Of a stretch of 8,784 bases of DNA, positions 1-7,344 are shown piece after piece. Origin of the DNA: Comamonadaceae bacterium. GTDB lineage: Bacteria; Pseudomonadota; Gammaproteobacteria; Burkholderiales; Burkholderiaceae_C. The position numbers were made by a program, and so were the translations under genes. The notes beneath the pieces were generated by a model. The model did not search any database. It was not told where the DNA came from and worked only from the letters and a program-made list of their open reading frames with translations. The stretch spans positions 1 to 8,784 of the forward strand of contig CANGZO010000091.1 of the NCBI GenBank assembly GCA_947458305.1, given 5' to 3'. Numbering within the stretch: position 1 is the stretch's first letter; each line of letters starts with the position of its first letter.

Positions 1-678
1 GGCGATGCCCCGGCGCGCTTTACAGGGCACCTGGCCTATCGGGCGCTGGTGGCGCAGGCCGATTTGCCCCTGCATTTGCGCAGCGACCAAGTCACCGTGT
101 GGATGGGGCCGCGCCTGCATGTGGTGCATTACCCGGTGCGTGGTGGGCAGTGGCTCAATTTGGTGGCCATCGTGCACGGTGCCAAGCCAGACCAAGCTCA
201 AGAATGGGATCAGGCTGGGCACACCCAAGCACTCATGCAGGCCATGGGCGCGGTGGGCCGTGATTTGCACGAGCGCTTGGCATCGGTGCCGGCCTGGCGG
301 CAATGGGCGTTGCACGACCGCGTGCCCTTGAGCGGGGCAGACCAAATGGCTCAGGGCCGCGTCGCTTTGCTGGGGGATGCCGCTCACCCCATGAGACCTT
401 ACTTGGCGCAGGGCGCGGGCATGGCCATCGAAGACGCGCGGGTGCTGGCGCAGTGCCTGGCCCAAGGCTCTGGTAGCGTGCCGGCGCGACTGCAAGCTTA
501 TGCTGAGCAACGCTGGGCACGTAACGCGCGCGTGCAAGCGCGGGCCATCCGCAATGGCCGTATCTTCCACGCGACGGGCCCACTGGCTTGGGGGCGCAAC
601 TTGTCAATGCGCCTGTTGGGCGAGCGCTTGATGGATGTGCCTTGGTTGTATGCGGGTGGGGCGCCCGTTGATCGGTGA
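1..678 (+). CDS. FAD-dependent aromatic monooxygenase, 3' part only
   Basis: This is the C-terminal 225 residues of a class A flavoprotein monooxygenase of the salicylate hydroxylase / 3-hydroxybenzoate 6-hydroxylase type; the N-terminal FAD Rossmann motif lies outside the window. The frame is open from base 1 and ends with TGA at 676-678. Visible signatures are FTGHLAYRALV near the start, which these enzymes have in the substrate domain, and the second FAD motif GDAAHPMRPYLAQGAG (visible residues about 126-141) followed by MAIEDARVLAQCL. Family members use NAD(P)H and O2 to hydroxylate an aromatic ring in the cytoplasm. The substrate cannot be read from this fragment. It is followed by 88 bp without a gene and then by the transglycosylase on the same strand. 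No terminator is visible after it. The family is fairly sure; the exact reaction is unknown. Confidence 0.85.
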   Translation, partial: GDAPARFTGHLAYRALVAQADLPLHLRSDQVTVWMGPRLHVVHYPVRGGQWLNLVAIVHGAKPDQAQEWDQAGHTQALMQAMGAVGRDLHERLASVPAWRQWALHDRVPLSGADQMAQGRVALLGDAAHPMRPYLAQGAGMAIEDARVLAQCLAQGSGSVPARLQAYAEQRWARNARVQARAIRNGRIFHATGPLAWGRNLSMRLLGERLMDVPWLYAGGAPVDR

Positions 679-689
679 ACAGCAAGCCT

Positions 690-719
690 TTGCCTTTCGT
701 GCGCTTGACGCTGTACATT
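690..719 (+). promoter_or_regulatory. weak candidate sigma-70 promoter before the transglycosylase gene
   Basis: In the 88-bp gap before the transglycosylase start, TTGCCT (690-695) and TACATT (714-719) lie 18 bp apart. Each matches the sigma-70 consensus at four of six positions. This would give a leader of roughly 40 nt. The match is only moderate and a gap this size will often contain such a pair by chance. Confidence 0.2.
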
Positions 720-766
720 CGCTGGCGCGCATTCAGACGCCTACCAACTTTCACGGACTTTTCTTC

Positions 767-1996
767 ATGACACCACGTGCCTCCAACCCATGCACCACAG
801 CTTGGGTGCGCGCTGCCAGCATGAGCACGGTGCTGGCCAGCGCTCTGCTCGCACCCGCCGTTTGGGCGCAAAGCACCGATTTGTCGACCTGCATGGCCGA
901 ACTGCGTCCGGCAGCTCGTACAGGCAAGGTGAGTGATGCCACTTGGGCGCGGCACACGGCGGGCTTGCAAGCCGACTTCAGCGTGATCGAAAAGCTGAAC
1001 TTTCAGCCGGAGTTTCGGATGCCCATTTGGGACTACATGTCGGCGTTGGTGGACGAAGAACGCGTGAGCGATGGCGCGGCGCGTTTGACGCAGCACCGCC
1101 AGGCGCTGGTGCGTGCCGAAGAGCGTTTTGGCGTGGACCCGGCCACGGTGGTCGCGGTGTGGGGCGTGGAGAGCAATTTTGGCCAAACCTTTGGCAAATA
1201 CCCGTTGGTGCAAGCGCTGGGCACGCTGTCGTGCCACGGCCGGCGTCAAAGTTTTTTCAGGGGTGAATTTTTTGCGGCGCTTCGCATATTGCAAGCCGGA
1301 CACATCGCACCCGAGCGTTTCGTGGGCTCGTGGGCGGGAGCCTTTGGCCACACCCAGTTCATGCCCACCACCTTTGAACGCTTGGCGGTGGATTTTGATG
1401 GGGATGGCCGCGCCGACCTGATGGACAGCAGCGTGGACGCACTGGGCTCAACCGCCAACTTTTTGGCCCGAGCAGGCTGGCAACGCGGCTTGCCCTGGGG
1501 CATTGAGGTGAAGTTGCCTGCAGGCATCTCTTTGGCAGGCGAGGGCCGACGCAGCAAGCGCCCGGTGTCTGAATGGACTGCCCGTGGCGTGCGCCGCATC
1601 GATGGCGCTGCCTTGCCAGAAAGTTTGGGCAACGTGGGATTGCTGACCTTGGCCGGTGCAAACGGCCCGGCGTTTTTGGTGACGCGCAACTTTGATGCGC
1701 TGTACAGCTACAACGCCGCCGAAAGCTATGGCTTGGCCATTGCCCATTTGAGCGACCGCCTGCGCGGCGCTGGCCCCTTCGCCACACCTTGGCCCACCGA
1801 TGACGCGGGTCTGTCACGCGCCGAGCGACGGGAGCTGCAGGGCATGCTGACGCTGCGCGGCCACGACATCGGCCCCATCGACGGCATGCTGGGCGAAAAA
1901 TCGCGCGAGGCGATCCGCGCCGAACAAAAGCGTCTGGGTATGGAGGTCAATGGTCGCGGCGGCCAAAAAATCCTCAAGACGCTGCGTGGGGGCTGA
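767..1996 (+). CDS. MltB-type lytic murein transglycosylase with peptidoglycan-binding domain
   Basis: A 409-residue periplasmic enzyme that would cleave the MurNAc-GlcNAc bond of peptidoglycan to give 1,6-anhydro ends. Residues 1-34 look like a Sec signal peptide: an arginine-containing start, a hydrophobic stretch, and a cleavage site after AVWA. There is no lipobox, so it is probably soluble rather than a lipoprotein like E. coli MltB. The catalytic domain shows QPEFRMPIWDY, VWGVESNFG with catalytic Glu135, GSWAGAFGHTQFMP (Q197) and FDGDGRADLMDS. Residues about 348-405 form a PG_binding_1-type domain (LRGHDIGPIDGMLGEKSREAI). The order and length fit the MltB_2 subgroup of the family. The ATG at 767 is preferred because it gives the whole leader; ATG 821 would give a shorter one that is still plausible, while an in-frame start at 635 would overlap the monooxygenase gene. 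The ribosome-binding site is weak. The stop lies 2 bp from the stop of the convergent Mo-hydroxylase gene. Confidence 0.93.
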   Translation: MTPRASNPCTTAWVRAASMSTVLASALLAPAVWAQSTDLSTCMAELRPAARTGKVSDATWARHTAGLQADFSVIEKLNFQPEFRMPIWDYMSALVDEERVSDGAARLTQHRQALVRAEERFGVDPATVVAVWGVESNFGQTFGKYPLVQALGTLSCHGRRQSFFRGEFFAALRILQAGHIAPERFVGSWAGAFGHTQFMPTTFERLAVDFDGDGRADLMDSSVDALGSTANFLARAGWQRGLPWGIEVKLPAGISLAGEGRRSKRPVSEWTARGVRRIDGAALPESLGNVGLLTLAGANGPAFLVTRNFDALYSYNAAESYGLAIAHLSDRLRGAGPFATPWPTDDAGLSRAERRELQGMLTLRGHDIGPIDGMLGEKSREAIRAEQKRLGMEVNGRGGQKILKTLRGG

Positions 1997-1998
1997 GT

Positions 1999-4266
1999 TC
2001 ACAACCTCAAAGGCAAGGCCCTTTGTCGCTGGCCCGTGAGGACAAACAGCGCATTGCCCACCGCCGGTGCCAAAGGCGGCACCGCCGGTTCGCCCACGCC
2101 GGCCGGATGGCGGGTGCTGGGCACGATGTGGGTTTCCACCACCGGGGTCTGGCTGAGCGTGAGCATGGGGGCGTCAGCAAAGTTGCTTTGTTGCACCACG
2201 CCGCCCACGATGTCGATTTGGCCGAAAAGCGCTGCGCTCAGGGCATAGACCACGCTGCTTTCCATTTGCTGGGCCACGGTGCCGGGGTTGACCACGGTGC
2301 CGCAGTCGATGGCACACACCACGCGGTGCACGCGGATCTGGCCGTTGGCCAGGGACACTTCGGCCACTTGCGCCACGATGGAGCCAAAGGACTTGTGCAG
2401 CGCGATGCCCCGCGCACGACCTGCGGGCAGGGGCGTGCCCCAAGCCGCTTTGTCGGCCGCCAGCTTGAGTACGGCGGCGTAGCGCGGTGCGTCTTTCAAC
2501 AGCTTCAGGCGGAAGGCCAGCGGGTCTTGCTTCGTGGCGGCGGCCAGTTCGTCGATGAAGCTTTCCGAGAAGAAGGCGTTGTGCGAATGACCGACCGAGC
2601 GCCAAAAGCCCACCGGCACGCCAGACTTCGTGGCCACATGGCTCATGTGCTGGCTGGCAAAACCGTAGGGCAAATCGAACAGGCCTTCGGACGCAGTCTT
2701 GTCTGGCATGTCGATGGGGCCTGACAGGTGGGGCGCTGCACGCGCCATCCAGCGCGGGGTGATGGCGTCACCGGCCGATTTGATGCGCAAGCTGCTGACT
2801 TCGCCTTTGTCGTCGAGCGAGGCCTGGAACTTGGCCAGATGCATGGGCCGGTAAAAGTCGTGCTTCATGTCTTCTTCACGTGACCAGCTCAGCTGCACCG
2901 GCAGGCCCTCGCAGGCCATGGCGACTTGCACCGCTTGGCCGACAAAGTCGACGTCCAGGCGACGACCGAAGCCACCGCCCAGTTGGGTGACATGGACGGT
3001 GACTTGGTCCTTGTCGACCTTGGCCACTTTGGCGGCCATGTCGCGCGCCATTTGTGGCACTTGTGTAGGCACCCAGATCTCGACCTTGCCGTCTTTGACT
3101 TGCGCGGTGCAGTTCATCGGCTCCATCGTGACGTGGGCCAGGTAGGGCGCTTGGTACAGCGCGTCGATGCGGGTGGTGGCAGCTTTTTCGGCCTGTATGG
3201 GCACGCCTTGTTCGTGGAAAGTGAAGCCGCTTTCAGTGTTCAGGGCATTGAGCAGATCGGCCTGGATGCGCTGGGTGTCCACCGCGCCCGTGGCAGGTGC
3301 TTGCCACTGCACTTTGACGGCCTGAACACCTTGGCGTGCGTGCCAGGTGGTTTGCCCGACCACGGCCAAGCCTGCGGTGCCGCCGCCCCAGGCGCCCAGC
3401 GGCACGACTTGAGAAACGCCTTTCAGCGCCAAGGCGTCTTTCGTGTCCATGGACGCAGCGCTGCCGCCCAGCATGGGGCACATCTGGACAGCGGCAAACA
3501 GCATGCCGGGCAGTCGCACGTCCAAGCCGAAGGTGGCTTGACCTGTGACTTTGGAGGGGATGTCGGTGCGCGGCGCGGGTTGACCGATGAGCTGCCACTT
3601 CTCGCGTGATTTGGTCTGGATGCCCGAGGGCGTGCTGCCCGAAGCGGTGGCCACCATCTGGCCATAGTGCGCCGATTGGCCCGAAGCGTGCTTCATCACG
3701 CCAGCGGTCACGGTGATTTCGCTGACGGGCACTTTCCACGCCGCAGCAGCGGCTTGCAGCAGGCTGGCGCGCGCGGTGGCAGCAGCCATGCGCAAAGGGT
3801 CCCACAGGTCGGCGATCGAGGACGAGCCGCCGGTGGCGTTGAGGCCCAGTTCGCGGGCGACTTTGCCCACCAGCCATTCACCCATCTTGATCTTGACGGG
3901 CTTGTTCTCGCCTTCGCTGTCCAGCGGGTGAAAGGGGAGGCTGGCCACCAGCATGGCCACGTTGCCGTAAATGCTGTCGCCGCCGGCTTGCTCCAGACGC
4001 ACGCGGTTCAGGGGTACATCGAGCTCTTCGGCCACCAACATGGCCAGCGCCGTGTGCACGCCCTGGCCCATTTCGCTGCGGGGCATGGCCAGCACCACGG
4101 CACCGTCGGCTGCGATCTTGATCCAGCCGTTCAGGGCGACATCGCCTTGGGTTTTGAGCATGAGCTCGGGTGAACCCAGGCGTGAGCGGGCGGGCATCAC
4201 GCCCCAGCCGACGACCAGTGCGCCGGTTGCACCCAGAGCGCTGAGAAGCCAGGTGCGGCGTCTCAT
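1999..4266 (-). CDS. Molybdopterin-binding large subunit of an isoquinoline 1-oxidoreductase (IorB)-type hydroxylase
   Basis: A 755-residue subunit of the xanthine dehydrogenase superfamily that would carry the Mo-pyranopterin cofactor and hydroxylate an N-heterocycle or oxidise an aldehyde, using water as oxygen donor. The N-terminus MRRRTWLLSALG followed by a hydrophobic stretch to about residue 23 resembles a twin-arginine (Tat) leader, as in many IorB-type proteins. Cofactor motifs in order: SEMGQGVHTAL (64-74), a hammerhead-type segment beginning near KVTGQATFG (239), MEPMN (E382), GGGFGRR (430-436), WRSVGHSHNAFFSESF (from W555), and GVGEPAVPPLAPA with the likely catalytic Glu726. Length fits IorB (about 730-780). 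The start overlaps the small-subunit stop as ATGA and has AAAGG 9 nt upstream. The frame stays open far beyond this start, but that part overlaps the small subunit and kynU and is not coding. The substrate is unknown; the isoquinoline name is by family only. No FAD subunit, cytochrome or XdhC-type maturation gene is visible. Confidence 0.93.
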   Translation of the reverse strand: MRRRTWLLSALGATGALVVGWGVMPARSRLGSPELMLKTQGDVALNGWIKIAADGAVVLAMPRSEMGQGVHTALAMLVAEELDVPLNRVRLEQAGGDSIYGNVAMLVASLPFHPLDSEGENKPVKIKMGEWLVGKVARELGLNATGGSSSIADLWDPLRMAAATARASLLQAAAAAWKVPVSEITVTAGVMKHASGQSAHYGQMVATASGSTPSGIQTKSREKWQLIGQPAPRTDIPSKVTGQATFGLDVRLPGMLFAAVQMCPMLGGSAASMDTKDALALKGVSQVVPLGAWGGGTAGLAVVGQTTWHARQGVQAVKVQWQAPATGAVDTQRIQADLLNALNTESGFTFHEQGVPIQAEKAATTRIDALYQAPYLAHVTMEPMNCTAQVKDGKVEIWVPTQVPQMARDMAAKVAKVDKDQVTVHVTQLGGGFGRRLDVDFVGQAVQVAMACEGLPVQLSWSREEDMKHDFYRPMHLAKFQASLDDKGEVSSLRIKSAGDAITPRWMARAAPHLSGPIDMPDKTASEGLFDLPYGFASQHMSHVATKSGVPVGFWRSVGHSHNAFFSESFIDELAAATKQDPLAFRLKLLKDAPRYAAVLKLAADKAAWGTPLPAGRARGIALHKSFGSIVAQVAEVSLANGQIRVHRVVCAIDCGTVVNPGTVAQQMESSVVYALSAALFGQIDIVGGVVQQSNFADAPMLTLSQTPVVETHIVPSTRHPAGVGEPAVPPLAPAVGNALFVLTGQRQRALPLRL

Positions 4267-4730
4267 GCGGCACCGCCTTTCTTCATGCTGGCAGCAGCCC
4301 GGTGGATGGCGGCGCGCACGCGCTGGTAGGTGCCGCAGCGGCACAGGTTGGTCATGGCGGCGTCGATGTCTGCGTCGCTGGGATTGGGGTTTTTGTCGAG
4401 CAGGGCGGCAGCGGCCATCAGCATGCCGCTTTGGCAGTAGCCGCATTGCGGCACTTGTTCGGCGACCCATGCGGCTTGCAAGGGGTGCGGTTTTTCTGCG
4501 GTGCCCAAGGATTCGATGGTCTTGATTGTTTGGTTGGCCACCGCCGACACAGGCATCACGCAAGAGCGGACGGGCTGACCGCCCACATGCACTGTGCAGG
4601 CCCCGCAAGCGGCGATGCCGCAGCCGAATTTGGTACCGGTGAGGTTCAGTTCGTCGCGCAGCACCCAGAGCAAAGGCATGCTCGGGTCGGCGCTTGTGGT
4701 GCGGCTTTGGCCGTTGATCTTCAGTTGCAC
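4263..4730 (-). CDS. 2Fe-2S small subunit of an isoquinoline 1-oxidoreductase (IorA)-type hydroxylase
   Basis: A 155-residue electron-transfer subunit carrying two 2Fe-2S clusters that would take electrons from the Mo site of the large subunit. The plant-type cluster ligands are C37, C42, C45 and C57 (GCGIAACGACTVHVGG, then RSC). The second cluster ligands are C96, C99, C130 and C132 (QCGYCQSGM, then LCRCGTY). The length and spacing are those of IorA-type proteins. The start is GTG at 4730: no ATG lies in frame between the kynU stop and this point, and MQLKINGQ matches the family N-terminus. The ribosome-binding site (AAAGAA) is weak. It has no export signal of its own, so if the enzyme is exported it would have to travel bound to the Tat-leader large subunit (inference). 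It lies 48 bp after kynU and overlaps the large-subunit gene by 4 bp, which suggests translational coupling. Confidence 0.94.
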   Translation of the reverse strand: MQLKINGQSRTTSADPSMPLLWVLRDELNLTGTKFGCGIAACGACTVHVGGQPVRSCVMPVSAVANQTIKTIESLGTAEKPHPLQAAWVAEQVPQCGYCQSGMLMAAAALLDKNPNPSDADIDAAMTNLCRCGTYQRVRAAIHRAAASMKKGGAA

Positions 4731-4778
4731 GGTGTTCTTTGAATGTGGGGGGTAAAAACGGCAGGAGCGGGCTGAATT

Positions 4779-6074
4779 TCAGGTGACCGCATTTTTGAGT
4801 GCAAAGCGGGCATCTTGCCACTCGCCACTTTGCATGACTTGGCACAAGTGATCTGCGGCCTGCCACACATCGGCATAGCCGATGTAAAGCGGCGTGAAGC
4901 CAAAGCGCAGGATGTCCGGGTGCTGGCCGCCGTCGCCCGCGCGGAAGTCGCCGATCACGCCGCGTGCGATCAAGGCCTGCACGATGGCGTAAGCGCCATT
5001 GGCGCGGGTCAGGCTCACTTGTGAGCCGCGCAGGGCTTCTTCGGCCGGGGTCGCGATGCCAAAGCCGTGGCCGTGCAAGCGCGTGCGCACCAGCTGCATG
5101 AAGAGACCCGTGAGGGCCAATGACTTTTGGCGCAGCGCAGCCATGCCGCCCAGCGCTTCGGCACTCAAAAAAGCATCCAGACCGCAGTCCAGCGCGGTGA
5201 GGCTCAGGATGGGTTGTGTGCCGCATTGGAAGCGTGTGATGCCTTTGGCGGGTTGGTAGTCTGGCGTGAATGCAAAAGGCGCGGCGTGGCCCCACCAACC
5301 GGCCAGCGGTTGCATGAATGGCAGGTCGGGGCGCTCGGTGTGCTGCGGGTGCACCCACACAAAAGCAGGTGCGCCGGGGCCGCCGTTGAGGTATTTGTAG
5401 CCGCAGCCCACCGCAAAGTCGGCCCCCGAGCCGTTCAGGTCGACCGGTACCGCGCCTGCGCTGTGCGCCAGGTCCCACACGGTGAGGATGCCATGCGCGT
5501 GGGCCTGCGCGGTGACGGCCTGCATGTCGTGCATGGCGCCCGTGCGGTAGTTCACATGGGTGAGCATCAGCACCGCCACATCGGCTTGCAGGGCGGCAGC
5601 GATCTCGTCGGCTTCGACCAATTCAAGCGTGTAGCCGCGTTCATTGCACAAGGCTTCGGCGATGTAGAGGTCCGTGGGAAAGTTGCTGCGTTCGCTGACG
5701 ATTTTGTTTTTGTGAGGGTGGTCGGCTTTGGCGATGAGCAGCGCTGCGGCCAATACTTTGAACAGGTTGATCGAGGTGCTGTCGGCGGCCACCACCTCGC
5801 CCGCTTGGGCACCGATGACGCGGGCGATTTTGTCGCCTACGCGCTGGGGCAGGGTGAACCAGCCTGCGCTGTTCCAGCTTTTGATCAGGTCTTGCCCCCA
5901 TTCATGGGTGACAGCCTGGGCCACGCGGGCCGGAGCAGTTTTGGGCAGCACGCCCAGCGAGTTGCCGTCCAAGTAGATGACGCCTTGGGGCAGGTCAAAT
6001 TGGTCACGCAATGCGCGCAGTGGGTCTTGTGCGTCCAGCAGTTCGCAGTCTTGCAGGGTGGGGGTGAAAGTCAT
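4779..6074 (-). CDS. kynU: Kynureninase
   Basis: A 431-residue cytoplasmic PLP enzyme of fold type I that cleaves kynurenine to anthranilate plus alanine, or 3-hydroxykynurenine to 3-hydroxyanthranilate plus alanine. Visible signatures: YLDGNSLGVLP near the start, WFTLPQRVGDKIARVIGA, FPTDLY (132-137), VWDLAHSAGAVP with Asp201, and GYKYLNGGPG with the PLP lysine at residue 227, the number I recall for the well-studied Pseudomonas enzyme. GWWGH and RFQCGTQPILSL follow, also typical. It is slightly longer than the usual 410-420 residues. The ATG start lies 24 bp after the YkgJ-type gene; the Shine-Dalgarno is poor, so coupling to the upstream gene is likely. No tryptophan 2,3-dioxygenase or kynurenine formamidase gene is in the window, so the pathway partners must be elsewhere. 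Identity is secure; whether it serves tryptophan breakdown or another role here is not shown. Confidence 0.96.
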   Translation of the reverse strand: MTFTPTLQDCELLDAQDPLRALRDQFDLPQGVIYLDGNSLGVLPKTAPARVAQAVTHEWGQDLIKSWNSAGWFTLPQRVGDKIARVIGAQAGEVVAADSTSINLFKVLAAALLIAKADHPHKNKIVSERSNFPTDLYIAEALCNERGYTLELVEADEIAAALQADVAVLMLTHVNYRTGAMHDMQAVTAQAHAHGILTVWDLAHSAGAVPVDLNGSGADFAVGCGYKYLNGGPGAPAFVWVHPQHTERPDLPFMQPLAGWWGHAAPFAFTPDYQPAKGITRFQCGTQPILSLTALDCGLDAFLSAEALGGMAALRQKSLALTGLFMQLVRTRLHGHGFGIATPAEEALRGSQVSLTRANGAYAIVQALIARGVIGDFRAGDGGQHPDILRFGFTPLYIGYADVWQAADHLCQVMQSGEWQDARFALKNAVT

Positions 6075-6098
6075 GGTGGGCTATTTTGAAGCACGGCA

Positions 6099-6407
6099 TC
6101 AGGCACTCAGCGCAGGCAGGCCGTGGCGGCGGCGGGCTTGTTCGCAGGCGGGGCTGCCTTCTTCAAACTCGCGGCAGGGCGAGGGGCGCCATTCGTAGAT
6201 GCCGCAAATTGCTTTTTCGCCTGTTTTGCCATAAAGCGCGGCGCAACGCGGCGGGCTGTGGTCGGTGCCGCGCATGCGGCAGGTGTGCTCGGTGATGGGC
6301 GAGGCCAAGCCTGCTGGCACATCGCCGCCACCTTCTTCGTATTCGTACAAGGAAAAGTCCACCCGAAAGCTCACACAGCAAGCGCCGCAGGTGGTGCAGG
6401 CGGACAT
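6099..6407 (-). CDS. YkgJ-family cysteine-cluster protein (putative zinc or iron-sulphur binding)
   Basis: A small 102-residue protein with the family signature CxxCxxCC at residues 4-11 (C4, C7, C10, C11) and five more cysteines at 43, 55, 68, 78 and 88. The later part reads CGIYEWRPSPCREFEEG, which is highly typical of YkgJ / UPF0153 proteins. The family is thought to bind zinc or an Fe-S cluster; its biochemical role is unknown. No signal peptide or membrane segment is seen, so it is probably cytoplasmic. The ATG follows the argF stop with a single base between them and has no clear Shine-Dalgarno, so its translation probably depends on argF. It sits between arginine-synthesis genes and kynU. 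Family membership is confident; I would not assign a function. Confidence 0.9.
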   Translation of the reverse strand: MSACTTCGACCVSFRVDFSLYEYEEGGGDVPAGLASPITEHTCRMRGTDHSPPRCAALYGKTGEKAICGIYEWRPSPCREFEEGSPACEQARRRHGLPALSA

Positions 6408-6408
6408 G

Positions 6409-7344
6409 TCAGGCGTTCACATGGCCCAAGAGCAAAAATTCCATGAGGGCTTTTTGCACATGCATGCGGTTTTCTGCCTCATCCCACACGACCGATTGTG
6501 GGCCGTCGATGACTTCGGCGCTGACTTCTTCACCCCGGTGCGCTGGCAGGCAGTGCATGAACAGGGCGTCGGGCTTGGCCACTTGCATCATGGCCTCGTC
6601 CACGCACCAGTCGGCAAAGGCTTTCTTGCGGGCCTCGTTTTCGGCCTCAAAACCCATGCTGGTCCACACGTCGGTGGTGACCAGGTCGGCGCCTCGGCAG
6701 GCGTCTTCGGGGTCTTTGAAGATTTTGTAGCTGTCGGCGCTGCGCAAACCGGCCACGGCCTGGTCGACTTCGTAGCCGCTGGGCGTGCTCAGGTGCACCG
6801 TAAAGCCCAGCAACTCGGCCGCTTGTAGCCAGGTGTTGGCCATGTTGTTGCCGTCGCCCACCCAAGCGACGACCTTGCCCGAAATCGATCCACGGTGTTC
6901 GATGTAGGTGAAGATATCGGCCAGGATTTGGCAGGGGTGGAATTCGTTGGTCAGGCCGTTGATGACGGGCACACGCGAGTGCGAAGCAAAGCGCTCGATC
7001 TTGTCTTGGCCGTAGGTGCGGATCATGACGATGTCGGTCATGCGGCTGATCACGCGGGCGCTGTCTTCGATGGGCTCGGAGCGGCCGAGCTGGCTGTCGC
7101 CCGTGGTCAGGTGCACCACCGAGCCGCCCAGTTGGTACATGCCCGCTTCAAAGCTCACGCGGGTGCGGGTGCTGGCTTTTTCAAAGATCATGGCCAGCGT
7201 GCGGTCGGCCAGTGGGTGGTATTTTTCGTAGGCCTTGAATTTGCGCTTGATCTCGGCGGCGCGAGCAAACACATGCGCGTACTCGACGGCCGTGAGGTCG
7301 GTGAACTGCAGGTAGTGCCGCACGGGCGCTGGGACGTTGCTCAT
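6409..7344 (-). CDS. argF: Ornithine carbamoyltransferase (anabolic)
   Basis: A 311-residue cytoplasmic enzyme that makes citrulline from ornithine and carbamoyl phosphate, the sixth step of arginine synthesis; the family forms trimers. The carbamoyl-phosphate loop STRTR is at 58-62, HPCQ at 136-139, the ornithine-binding SMG loop appears in VWTSMGFEAE, and the catalytic HCLP motif is at 264-267 with Cys265. The SMG loop separates it from aspartate carbamoyltransferase. Pairing with argD points to the biosynthetic rather than the arginine-deiminase role. The ATG overlaps the argD stop as ATGA, with GAGG just upstream. The gene is complete and ordinary in length. Confidence 0.97.
   Translation of the reverse strand: MSNVPAPVRHYLQFTDLTAVEYAHVFARAAEIKRKFKAYEKYHPLADRTLAMIFEKASTRTRVSFEAGMYQLGGSVVHLTTGDSQLGRSEPIEDSARVISRMTDIVMIRTYGQDKIERFASHSRVPVINGLTNEFHPCQILADIFTYIEHRGSISGKVVAWVGDGNNMANTWLQAAELLGFTVHLSTPSGYEVDQAVAGLRSADSYKIFKDPEDACRGADLVTTDVWTSMGFEAENEARKKAFADWCVDEAMMQVAKPDALFMHCLPAHRGEEVSAEVIDGPQSVVWDEAENRMHVQKALMEFLLLGHVNA

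Noticed and set aside
705..733. TTGACG as a -35 box before the transglycosylase.
   Set aside because: No acceptable -10 hexamer lies 16-18 bp downstream (GC-rich CGCATT at best).
635..766. Longer N-terminus for the transglycosylase.
   Set aside because: It overlaps the monooxygenase end and would bury the signal peptide 44 residues inside the protein.
233..1351. 372-codon minus-strand open frame.
   Set aside because: It lies antisense to the monooxygenase and transglycosylase, both with clear motifs, and its product is low-complexity Arg/Pro/Ala-rich.
2008..2025. Hairpin CAAAGG/CCTTTG just after the transglycosylase stop as a terminator.
   Set aside because: The stem is short and half AT, with no T-tract on either strand, and it lies inside the coding end of the Mo large subunit.
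4267..5478. Open frame continuing upstream of the Mo large subunit, giving a possible 1159-residue protein.
   Set aside because: The added 400 residues overlap the 2Fe-2S subunit and kynU in another frame, are rich in Arg, Pro and His as GC-rich shadows are, and show no family motif. The true start MRRRTWLL fits the family and the ATGA overlap.
5127..6089. 320-codon plus-strand open frame antisense to kynU.
   Set aside because: It mirrors the kynU codon pattern, has no recognisable domain and kynU is certain.
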